Position numbers and translations under genes: made by a program
Notes under the pieces: generated by a model
Databases searched by the model: none
What the model was told of the DNA's origin: nothing
Seen by the model: only the letters and a program-made list of their open reading frames with translations
DNA from: Alphaproteobacteria bacterium
GTDB lineage: Bacteria; Pseudomonadota; Alphaproteobacteria; Paracaedibacterales; CAITNM01
Reading direction: 5' to 3'
NCBI GenBank assembly: GCA_947499175.1
Contig: CANMNU010000008.1
Location: forward strand, 1-20,011
Length of the DNA: 20,011 nt
In this document: piece after piece, positions 6,604 to 13,318 of the stretch
Layout of the letters: each line of letters starts with the position of its first letter
Position numbering within the stretch: position 1 is the first letter of the stretch

Positions 6604-7749
6604 ATGAATTATCAATTGTTTGATGAACGCGCCATTTACGCACTGTACCAACTACAAAATGCTGGTTATAGCAGTTGGTTTGTTGGAGGTTGCGTACGTG
6701 ATTTCTTAATTGGCAAAAAAATTAATGACTATGATTTAGCAACAATTGCTACACCAGAGGTCATTATTAAAGTTTTTAAAAATTACGAAATTAACCTAAA
6801 TGCATTATCCTATGGCTGTGTACGTATTAATTACCAAGACTTATGGCTTGAAATTACTACTTTGCGTAAAGATATTCACCCCAATGGTAGACACACCCAA
6901 GTTGTTTTCACCAAGGATTTAGCGAAAGATGCACTGCGCCGTGATTTTACGATCAACGCTTTGTACTGGGATGGTAAAAAAAATTCACCAATTATTGATT
7001 TTTTTAATGGCCAAAATGATTTGTATTCAAAAAATGTATGTTTTATTGGTAATGTCGAAATTAGGGTTCAAGAAGATTATTTGCGTATTTTAAGATTTTT
7101 TCGATTTAGCGCAATTTATGGTAGTAATCTTAACCAAGATAGTTTCAATGCATGTATTAAGCATCAGCAAGGTTTAGCTTATTTATCAGGTACCAGAGTC
7201 TGGCATGAATGGTCAAAAACCCTATTAAATGCTAATACAGCTAGTGTTTTAAAGCACGTTTGTGAGTCTGGCGTTGATCTAACTTTATTTGGCGGACCAC
7301 TAAATTTGGAGGCAAGTACAAATTATCAAGGAAATGACCCATTACTTTATACTAATTTACTTTTGCCAACTGCGCATGTAAAGTGTTTGACGCACCGGCT
7401 TAATTTAACCAAAGCTCAAAATATGTGGCTAGAAGCTGCTGAGTCTATTGTTTTTGAACAAGATTTTCGTGAACTTTACTTAAGGTATGGCACAATAGCC
7501 AAAGAACTTGTTTATTTTTGGGCAGCAAAATTTTCAACTTCAGCAAAAGCGGAATTTTCAAAACCATTCTGGCAAGTTTTGGAACCAATACTTCCATTAA
7601 CAGGAAAAGATCTTTTAAAACTTGGTTGCCTACCCGGAACAATTGTTGGAAGCTATTTAAAGAATACCAAAAATTGGTGGGTACAAAATAATTTTGTGCC
7701 AAATCACAAGGAGTGCTTAGAATATGCCAAATCACTTTTTAAACAATAA
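6604..7749 (+). CDS. cca: CCA tRNA nucleotidyltransferase / poly(A) polymerase family
   Basis: A class II nucleotidyltransferase that adds or repairs the CCA 3' end of tRNAs. It has 381 residues. Motifs: GGCVRDFLIG (28-37) with the catalytic pair in NDYDLAT (Asp42 and Asp44), RRDFTINAL (112-120) and EDYLRILRFFRF (157-168). No HD phosphohydrolase domain follows, so it is the short alphaproteobacterial form. The ATG at 6604 has a strong TGGAGGA 5 nt upstream. Both tRNAs in this window already encode CCA, so the enzyme may serve mainly in repair for them. chpT starts 26 nt before its stop, indicating translational coupling. Confidence 0.92.
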   Translation: MNYQLFDERAIYALYQLQNAGYSSWFVGGCVRDFLIGKKINDYDLATIATPEVIIKVFKNYEINLNALSYGCVRINYQDLWLEITTLRKDIHPNGRHTQVVFTKDLAKDALRRDFTINALYWDGKKNSPIIDFFNGQNDLYSKNVCFIGNVEIRVQEDYLRILRFFRFSAIYGSNLNQDSFNACIKHQQGLAYLSGTRVWHEWSKTLLNANTASVLKHVCESGVDLTLFGGPLNLEASTNYQGNDPLLYTNLLLPTAHVKCLTHRLNLTKAQNMWLEAAESIVFEQDFRELYLRYGTIAKELVYFWAAKFSTSAKAEFSKPFWQVLEPILPLTGKDLLKLGCLPGTIVGSYLKNTKNWWVQNNFVPNHKECLEYAKSLFKQ

Positions 7750-8320
7750 AACGCAACTGCTATTTGCCAAAACTTTACACGATCTTGCTGCACCAATGGG
7801 GGCACTAAACTTGTGTATTGATGATATTAAAAATTTAATGCCAAATTCTTCTGCTGATTTAATAGAAGATAGTATTGAAAGCTTAAGTAAGCGAATTCAT
7901 TATTGGCGAATTATGCTAACTGGAGGTGAAAATTCACCTAATTTTGCTGATGCTGCAGCAGCCATTCGTCCATTGGCTAAACTTAAATCTATTGAGGTTG
8001 TTTTTTTACCAGCTAATGAATACCAAGGAGTGTATGTTCGACTTTTGTTGGCATTTGCTATGGTTGCCATTGAAAGCTTACCACGGGGTGGGAAGGTTAC
8101 AATTGATGCAGATAATGGTTTAGTAATAGCTGATGCTTTAGAAGGTAAAAAATGTTTTATTCCCAAGGAAACAGCTGAAGCCATTGTGAGTGAAATTTTG
8201 CAGCCGACTAGCCGCCATGCCATAGGAATTTTAATTTATGACTGGGCTAAGATTTGCAATGCATCAGTAAAACTAGAACATGAACCCACTAAGTTAACCT
8301 TGTCATTGCAAGTTGGATGA
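7724..8320 (+). CDS. chpT: ChpT-like histidine phosphotransferase
   Basis: A 198-residue protein matching the alphaproteobacterial histidine phosphotransfer family that relays phosphate from the CckA kinase to the cell-cycle regulators CtrA and CpdR. The phospho-acceptor is probably His19 in LLFAKTLHDLAAPMGALN, which aligns with the family's L-x-x-[RK]-x-x-HD-[LI]-x-[GA]-P motif. The second half is a degenerate HATPase-like fold without the G-box ATP-binding motifs, as expected for ChpT. AAGGAG precedes the ATG by about 11 nt, inside the end of cca. The rest of the pathway is outside the window. Identification rests mainly on the His box and overall layout. Confidence 0.75.
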   Translation: MPNHFLNNKTQLLFAKTLHDLAAPMGALNLCIDDIKNLMPNSSADLIEDSIESLSKRIHYWRIMLTGGENSPNFADAAAAIRPLAKLKSIEVVFLPANEYQGVYVRLLLAFAMVAIESLPRGGKVTIDADNGLVIADALEGKKCFIPKETAEAIVSEILQPTSRHAIGILIYDWAKICNASVKLEHEPTKLTLSLQVG

Positions 8321-8527
8321 AGCTTAAATTTTGTTTTATAAACAAATTGCAAAAGCCAAACAGCTTCTTTTTGTTGGCGACTTAAACTTGATAAAAAGCT
8401 CACTCAGCCACCCATTATAAAAATTGAACTGCTATCATGTACCGTATTTCTTGACAATTTTTCTACGCAAAAAACAAAATTAATTTAACGCAACTTTGCT
8501 TATCATCAAAATTTTTTAGTAATCGAG

Positions 8528-8557
8528 TAACCACCATGAAGCAATTCATGGTGGTTA
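8528..8557. terminator. Strong hairpin between convergent chpT and lysA, terminator-like
   Basis: A perfect 13-bp stem (8528-8540 with 8545-8557) closes a GCAA loop, a GNRA tetraloop when read on the plus strand. It lies 15 nt beyond the lysA stop. There is no T-run directly after the stem on either strand, so it is not a classical intrinsic terminator and may instead act as an mRNA 3' stabiliser. The remaining 8321-8571 spacer shows no gene. Confidence 0.5.
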
Positions 8558-8571
8558 AGTGAGCTGGACTT

Positions 8572-10047
8572 CTAGTTAGATGGTAAAACATCGTTCCTGA
8601 TAAGGTCTTCCAATGTTTGAGGCTTAACAATCCAATCCACCTTGCCAGCTTTAACCAATACCATGCCAGGAATAGGAATCCTATTGTAATTGCTTGCCAT
8701 TGAGTAGTTATATGCACCTGTAGAAAGGACCGCCAAAATATCTCCTCTATTTGGGGACGGTAAAAAAACCTGCTCTATCAGAACATCCCCTGATTCACAG
8801 GATTTTCCTACTATTTTAGTATCTACATTAGCAATCTCATTCATCCTATTGGCCATAACTGCGCAATATTTCGCCTGATATAAGGAAGGGCGGATATTGT
8901 CATTCATTCCACCATTAACTGCAGCATAAATTTGTTTATTTCTAGTTTTTGTAGCACCAATTTTGTAAATGGTAGTACCTGCCTCTCCTACAATAGACCT
9001 GCCAGGTTCAAGCATTAGCTTAGGCAACGGCAATTTTTGCTCTGAAATTTTTGCTATAAGGTGTGTAGTTATTGTTTTTATAAAGTCTTCTATTTCAATT
9101 TTTTTATCGTCACTATTGTAGATTATACCAAGACCTCCACCTAAATTTAATTCATTAATAATAACTTTCTCATCGTACAATTTTTTAATAAAAGAAGTAA
9201 CAACATCTATAGCCTTTATATAATCAGAAATATCTAATATTTGTGAACCTATGTGAACGTGAATACCAATAAATTTTAAATTAGGATCAGCCAAAATCAT
9301 TGCAATGGCCTCTTCTGCATCATTGTTGTCAAGAGTAAAACCAAATTTGGATTCATTACTACCTGTGGCCATATGAACGTTAGTGTGAACGTAAATACCG
9401 GGAGTTATACGCACCAAAACATTCTTCACCTTGCCAAGTTCCTTAGCAATATTCGCAACTAACTTAATATCATCTAAGTTATCGACAACAATTCTGCCAA
9501 CACCTGATTCTAAAGCTAACTTTATTTCTTCTTCAGACTTGTTATTACCATGCATAATTACGTTTTCCATCGGAAAATCAGCTTTTATAGCTGTATAAAG
9601 CTCTCCTATGGTAGAAACATCTAGACCCATTCCTTCAACCTGTGCCATTTTACAAAATGCTAAGTTCATAAGCACCTTAGAAGCATAGAAAACCAACCCT
9701 GGATTGCTATAAAATTTTTTTATGCAAACAACATAATCACGCATATTTTTACGAACAAGCACTTCATCAATAACATATATTGGATACTGGCTAGGTATTG
9801 CTAACGTAACCATATCCACTCCACCAATTTCTAAATGACCATGTGAATTAATAACCATAGACCCTCTTAATAAAGCATGAGAGTTATTACAACTTGAACT
9901 AGAATAAGGACCTGACACCCCTAATGCTAAACTCGTTGAAAATAAACACACACCTAAAATAAATACTTTACTTGAATAGCCTATCGGTTCTGTTGCATCT
10001 GTTATATGCAACTTCTTATTTTCCAAAGATAGCAAGGTTATAGACAT
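8572..10047 (-). CDS. lysA: Diaminopimelate decarboxylase, Bacillus-type, with N-terminal extension
   Basis: A PLP enzyme that decarboxylates meso-diaminopimelate to L-lysine. The catalytic core starts about residue 58. Key motifs: YASK (Lys124, Schiff base), HGNNKS (166-171), HVHIGSQ (263-269), LGGGLGI (302-308), EPGR (347-350), NGGMNDNIRP (378-387), CESGD (417-421) and GAYNYSM (444-450). All catalytic motifs are intact. The detailed motif forms match the Bacillus/Clostridium LysA type more than typical alphaproteobacterial ones. Residues 1-57 are an extra segment with a hydrophobic stretch (28-44) resembling a signal peptide or membrane anchor. The ATG at 10047 has a strong GGAGG. An internal ATG at 9858, preceded by AAGAGGG at short spacing, would give the normal-length enzyme. 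A 20-codon ORF lies immediately upstream. Confidence 0.9.
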   Translation of the reverse strand: MSITLLSLENKKLHITDATEPIGYSSKVFILGVCLFSTSLALGVSGPYSSSSCNNSHALLRGSMVINSHGHLEIGGVDMVTLAIPSQYPIYVIDEVLVRKNMRDYVVCIKKFYSNPGLVFYASKVLMNLAFCKMAQVEGMGLDVSTIGELYTAIKADFPMENVIMHGNNKSEEEIKLALESGVGRIVVDNLDDIKLVANIAKELGKVKNVLVRITPGIYVHTNVHMATGSNESKFGFTLDNNDAEEAIAMILADPNLKFIGIHVHIGSQILDISDYIKAIDVVTSFIKKLYDEKVIINELNLGGGLGIIYNSDDKKIEIEDFIKTITTHLIAKISEQKLPLPKLMLEPGRSIVGEAGTTIYKIGATKTRNKQIYAAVNGGMNDNIRPSLYQAKYCAVMANRMNEIANVDTKIVGKSCESGDVLIEQVFLPSPNRGDILAVLSTGAYNYSMASNYNRIPIPGMVLVKAGKVDWIVKPQTLEDLIRNDVLPSN

Positions 10048-10048
10048 A

Positions 10049-10111
10049 CTATACCTCCATAATTAAAGCACAAGTATTATTGACTAATAAGGTAAGGTAA
10101 GGCATGACCAT
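10049..10111 (-). CDS. Short upstream ORF (20-residue leader peptide) before lysA
   Basis: The ATG at 10111 has AAGGA at 6 nt spacing and encodes MVMPYLTLLVNNTCALIMEV, ending in TAG just 1 nt before the lysA ATG. The lysA Shine-Dalgarno (GGAGG) lies inside its last codons, so translation of the two would be coupled. The peptide is hydrophobic and contains no lysine codons, so a classical lysine-attenuation leader is unlikely. It may instead be a regulatory uORF or chance. Confidence 0.4.
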   Translation of the reverse strand: MVMPYLTLLVNNTCALIMEV

Positions 10112-10165
10112 AATTAATCCTTATTTTTTAGGTTATGCTTGCATGGTCGTCTTTTGAAGCAAGTA

Positions 10166-10195
10166 GGTATACGTTAAAAAAATAAAATTTTACAA
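10166..10195 (-). promoter_or_regulatory. Possible promoter for the lysA leader/lysA transcript
   Basis: On the minus strand, TTGTAA at 10190-10195 and TATACC at 10166-10171 are 18 bp apart, about 50 nt upstream of the short ORF. The match is moderate. The 10082-10211 spacer otherwise contains a small GGTAA direct repeat and no gene on the plus strand. Confidence 0.3.
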
Positions 10196-10211
10196 CTAAC
10201 TATTGTTCTGT

Positions 10212-10604
10212 TTAATTAAAAATATCTTCTTGATTTACGTAGTATTTCAATTCAATTAAGTTTTTTGATGGATCTGAAACAAAAAAACTAAAGTGCCACC
10301 CTGCTGTATTTTGATAACGTTCAAATAATTCTTCAAAAAATGGCGCATTAGATTTTTTACACATGTTGTAGATTTTATCAAAATCATCTTTATTTTCTAA
10401 AATGATACCGTAATGGCGCGGATACATTTTAACTTCTTTTTCAACACCATCAACGTTCAGATGAACAACAACCTGATGACCAAAAAAATTAAAAATCACA
10501 TAATGTGGATACTCTCTACCAACAGTTGCACCAAAAGATTTTGTATAAAATTCTTTTGAAAGAGCCAGGTCATGACTTGGAATTGCTAGGTGAAAAATGC
10601 TCAT
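10212..10604 (-). CDS. VOC (glyoxalase/bleomycin-resistance fold) protein
   Basis: A 130-residue protein with the beta-alpha-beta-beta-beta layout of vicinal-oxygen-chelate enzymes. His5 in FHLAIP is the first metal ligand of the family, SKEFYTKSFGA is the first helix, and a C-terminal LIELKYYV strand supplies a Glu that is often a ligand. Substrate is unknown; members act as dioxygenases, lyases or metallothiol transferases. The ATG at 10604 lies 2 nt after the glyA stop with no close Shine-Dalgarno (only AAGGGC 14 nt upstream), so translation is probably coupled to glyA. Its role beside serine/glycine metabolism cannot be deduced. Confidence 0.8.
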   Translation of the reverse strand: MSIFHLAIPSHDLALSKEFYTKSFGATVGREYPHYVIFNFFGHQVVVHLNVDGVEKEVKMYPRHYGIILENKDDFDKIYNMCKKSNAPFFEELFERYQNTAGWHFSFFVSDPSKNLIELKYYVNQEDIFN

Positions 10605-10606
10605 AA

Positions 10607-11857
10607 TTAATAACTTAGCCCTTCATAAATTGGGAAGCGCTGACATAGTTTGATAGCTTCTTCTTTGGTGGCTGCTACAACAGATTCTGCATTACCTTGC
10701 ACAAATGCTTTTAAAACATTAGCGATCATTTGGCCAACTTGGCGAAACTCATGTTCTTTAAAGCCACGTGTAGTTGCTGCTGGTGTGCCTAAACGAATAC
10801 CACTAGTAATTGTTGGTGGATGCGGGTCTTTTGGTATGCCATTTTTATTACAAGTGATATTGGCTTGTTCTAAAACATGAGCAGCATCTTTTCCAGTAAT
10901 TCCTAAAGAGCGTAAATCAAGCAATAACATATGGCAATCAGTGCCACCACTTAAAAGATCTATTCCAGCATCAAGCAAAACCTCGGCCAAAACTTTGGCG
11001 TTTTTGACAACTTGAAAGGCATAGTCTTTAAATTCTGGTTGAAGCGCCTCACCAAATGCTACAGCTTTAGCTGCAATAACGTGCATTAGTGGCCCGCCCT
11101 GCAAACCCGGAAATACAGCACTATTAATTTTTTTTGCAATATCCTCACGGTTAGTTAAAATCATACCACCGCGGGCACCACGCATAGTTTTGTGAGTGGT
11201 TGATGTAATAACGTCAGCAAAAGGGACTGGAGTTGGGTATACCCCACCGGCAATCAATCCAGCATAATGCGCCATGTCTACCATTAAAAATGCACCGACT
11301 TTATCAGCAATTTGGCGGAATTTATTAAAGTCAATAAATCGTGTATAAGCTGAAGCGCCAGCAATAATCATTTTTGGTTGGTGTTGTATAGCCAAAGCTT
11401 CAACTTCACCGTAATCAATTAAATGGGTGGTATCGTTAACACCATAGGCTATAGCGTTATAGTGCTTTCCAGAAAAATTAAATTTGCAACCATGGGTAAG
11501 GTGACCACCAGAGCTTAGATCCATTCCTAAAACCGTATCACCTTGGTTTAATAGTGCCAAGAACACGGCCTGATTAGCCTGCGCACCAGAATGAGGTTGT
11601 ACATTTGCAAAATTACTGCCAAAAAGTTGTTTCAGGCGATCTATTGCAATAACTTCAACTTCATCAACATGTTCGCAACCGCCATAATAACGACGACCTG
11701 CATAGCCTTCAGCGTATTTATTAGTAAGTACAGAACCTTGGGCCTGCAATACAGCAGAGCTTACAATATTTTCAGAAGCAATTAATTCGATCTGATTTTG
11801 TTGACGCGCCAATTCGTTTTGAATGGCACAAAAAATTTGGGAATCTTTAAATTGAAT
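10607..11857 (-). CDS. glyA: Serine hydroxymethyltransferase, apparent AUU start
   Basis: A PLP enzyme that interconverts serine and glycine with tetrahydrofolate and so feeds one-carbon metabolism. Motifs: IELIASEN, NKYAEGY, YYGGCE, VQPHSGAQANQ, GGHLTHG and STTHKT (Schiff-base lysine at about 223 counting from 11857). The protein is complete to its C-terminus. No ATG or GTG precedes the conserved core in frame. TTG at 11812 would remove about 15 residues that resemble the normal N-terminal helix and has no Shine-Dalgarno. ATT at 11857 has AAAGGTG 8 nt upstream and gives 416 residues, the usual family length. I therefore chose it, with moderate confidence. It follows tRNA-Thr by 27 nt. Confidence 0.9.
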   Translation of the reverse strand: MQFKDSQIFCAIQNELARQQNQIELIASENIVSSAVLQAQGSVLTNKYAEGYAGRRYYGGCEHVDEVEVIAIDRLKQLFGSNFANVQPHSGAQANQAVFLALLNQGDTVLGMDLSSGGHLTHGCKFNFSGKHYNAIAYGVNDTTHLIDYGEVEALAIQHQPKMIIAGASAYTRFIDFNKFRQIADKVGAFLMVDMAHYAGLIAGGVYPTPVPFADVITSTTHKTMRGARGGMILTNREDIAKKINSAVFPGLQGGPLMHVIAAKAVAFGEALQPEFKDYAFQVVKNAKVLAEVLLDAGIDLLSGGTDCHMLLLDLRSLGITGKDAAHVLEQANITCNKNGIPKDPHPPTITSGIRLGTPAATTRGFKEHEFRQVGQMIANVLKAFVQGNAESVVAATKEEAIKLCQRFPIYEGLSY

Positions 11858-11884
11858 GAAAGCAACACCTTTAAATAAAGTTGA

Positions 11885-11959
11885 TGGTGCCGTTGGGGAG
11901 AATCGAACTCACGACCTCACCCTTACCAAGGGTGTGCTCTACCACTGAGCCACAACGGC
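11885..11959 (-). tRNA. tRNA-Thr (anticodon GGU), CCA encoded
   Basis: The strand folds as a cloverleaf: acceptor GCCGTTG/CAACGGC, D-stem GCTC/GAGC, anticodon stem CACCC/GGGTG with loop TTGGTAA (anticodon GGT), T-loop TTCGATT, discriminator A, then CCA. One T-stem pair (T50 with C64) is mismatched; the others are intact. A strong promoter sits 10 bp upstream and glyA follows after 27 nt with no terminator. Confidence 0.93.
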
Positions 11960-11968
11960 AATCCATTA

Positions 11969-11997
11969 TTTATAGCTTGCGGAGCACTTTTTTGCAA
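11969..11997 (-). promoter_or_regulatory. Promoter of tRNA-Thr-glyA-VOC transcript
   Basis: On the minus strand, TTGCAA at 11992-11997 and TATAAA at 11969-11974 are separated by 17 bp. Transcription would begin only about 3 nt before the tRNA 5' end. Confidence 0.7.
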
Positions 11998-12067
11998 TGG
12001 TGGAAATTGCTTAAAATTATACAAGCTAAATTAGCAATATATTAACTATTTAATGTTATATTTATCA

Positions 12068-12096
12068 TTGTAAAGCGCATTTAATGTATTTATATT
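12068..12096 (+). promoter_or_regulatory. Putative promoter of the ankyrin gene
   Basis: TTGTAA at 12068-12073 and TATATT at 12091-12096 are separated by 17 bp, giving a short leader before the ATG at 12113. If the start of transcription is near 12103, the leader would be only about 10 nt. Confidence 0.45.
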
Positions 12097-12112
12097 TTAA
12101 TGAAGTTTGTGT

Positions 12113-12607
12113 ATGTTTAGATTTTTCATATTAATATGCAGCATTTTTAGTGTTTTTCCTGTAGATAATTTAATTGACCTTGAGTCTCCCATAATGCCAC
12201 CATCACTGCGTAGGCAAACCAGGGAACTCAGCAATGAAGCAATACAATACGCTATAAAAAACTGCGCACTGAAACATAAATTAATAACTATGGTTAGATA
12301 TGTTGGAAGCAATGACATAACGGAAGAAAAAATCATTAAATTAATTAATGATAATCCGCAAGAGTCAAACCCATATTCAGATTCGCATCAGGCATACTTA
12401 ATAGCCTTGGCATGCAGGGGTGGATATTTAGATATTGTAAAAGCAATTATTGAAAATAATTCGAAGGCTTTAAATTGTTATAATTCTGGCTATACACCGC
12501 TAGATGAGGCTATTGATTTTAGCCAGTCTAAAGTTGAGAAATATTTATTAGAACAAGGTGGCGTAAGAAATAAATATGCACATAAAAAACTAATAGAAAA
12601 GCTGTAA
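12113..12607 (+). CDS. Secreted ankyrin-repeat protein, candidate effector
   Basis: A 164-residue protein with an N-terminal hydrophobic signal-like segment (MFRFFILICSIFSVFPVD) and about two ankyrin repeats near residues 85-150 (HQAYLIALACRGGYLDIVKAIIE and SGYTPLDEAIDFSQSKVEKYLLEQGG). Ankyrin repeats bind proteins, and exported ones are frequent effectors in intracellular bacteria. An in-frame TTG at 12107 is a less likely start; the Shine-Dalgarno is weak either way. It stands alone, convergent with clpP, and the shared spacer contains a hairpin. Target and export route are not identifiable from the sequence. Confidence 0.75.
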   Translation: MFRFFILICSIFSVFPVDNLIDLESPIMPPSLRRQTRELSNEAIQYAIKNCALKHKLITMVRYVGSNDITEEKIIKLINDNPQESNPYSDSHQAYLIALACRGGYLDIVKAIIENNSKALNCYNSGYTPLDEAIDFSQSKVEKYLLEQGGVRNKYAHKKLIEKL

Positions 12608-12610
12608 TGC

Positions 12611-12643
12611 AAAAATGGATTACCGCCACAAGCGGCAATCCAT
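12611..12643 (-). terminator. Rho-independent terminator after clpP
   Basis: Read on the minus strand, a 12-bp stem with one internal mismatch (12632-12643 with 12615-12626) and a 5-nt loop is followed directly by TTTT (12611-12614) and then GC. It lies 18 nt beyond the clpP stop. The stem may also limit readthrough from the convergent ankyrin gene. Confidence 0.8.
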
Positions 12644-12660
12644 AACTTATGTTAAGCTTT

Positions 12661-13317
12661 TTACCTACTTAGAGGTTTGTCGCTAGAAAAACTCAAGGGA
12701 CGCTTAGCTTGAACATGATCAATTAAACCATATGCAACAGCTTCTTCAGCTGACATAAAACGGTCACGTTCCATAACTTCATTGATTGTTTCTAAGGGCT
12801 GGCCTGTGCAATCGGCATAAATACGATTTAAACGAGCGCGTAAATTCAAAATTTCACGCGCTTGAATTTCAATGTCAGTAGCTTGACCTTGTGCCCCACC
12901 ATGAGGTTGATGAATCATGATTCTTGAATTGGTTAGGGCATAGCGTTTACCTTTAGTTCCTGCAGTCAATAGCAGTGAACCAGCTGAACATGCTTGACCT
13001 AAGCACACCGTTGCTACGTCGCAACGAATGTAGTTCATGGTATCAAGAATTGATAATCCTGCAGTAACTACTCCACCTGGAGAGTTAATGTACATGTAAA
13101 TATCCTTATCAGGATCTTCACTTTCTAAAAACAATAACTGTGCACAGATTAATGATGACATTTCATCAAAAATCTGTCCTGTTAAAAAGATAATACGCTC
13201 TTTTAATAGCCTTGAATAAATATCGTAAGCACGTTCGCCACGACCAGTTTGTTCAACAACCATTGGCACCAAAGTTGATAAAATATCGTGCTGATTTAAG
13301 GAACGGTTTAACACCAT
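12661..13317 (-). CDS. clpP: ATP-dependent Clp protease proteolytic subunit
   Basis: The serine peptidase that forms the 14-mer chamber of Clp proteases and degrades unfolded substrates delivered by ClpX or ClpA. The catalytic triad is Ser111 (GQACSAGS), His136 (MIHQPHGG) and Asp185 (ERDRFMS), with an intact YINSPGG segment for substrate binding. It has 218 residues, slightly longer than many. The start at 13317 is 1 nt after the tig stop, with AAAGG upstream. A terminator follows, and clpX, which often lies next, is not in this window. Confidence 0.96.
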   Translation of the reverse strand: MVLNRSLNQHDILSTLVPMVVEQTGRGERAYDIYSRLLKERIIFLTGQIFDEMSSLICAQLLFLESEDPDKDIYMYINSPGGVVTAGLSILDTMNYIRCDVATVCLGQACSAGSLLLTAGTKGKRYALTNSRIMIHQPHGGAQGQATDIEIQAREILNLRARLNRIYADCTGQPLETINEVMERDRFMSAEEAVAYGLIDHVQAKRPLSFSSDKPLSR

Positions 13318-13318
13318 G

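Noticed and set aside
6431..6643. A 70-codon minus-strand ORF across the mlaA start and the cca start.
   Set aside because: It covers the divergent promoter region and overlaps mlaA in another frame.
8328..8350. TTTGTTT/AAACAAA inverted repeat after chpT as a terminator.
   Set aside because: It is a purely A/T stem with no T-run after it, expected by chance in AT-rich DNA.
12097..12336. A 79-codon minus-strand ORF.
   Set aside because: It is antisense to the ankyrin gene, whose signal segment and repeats are coherent.
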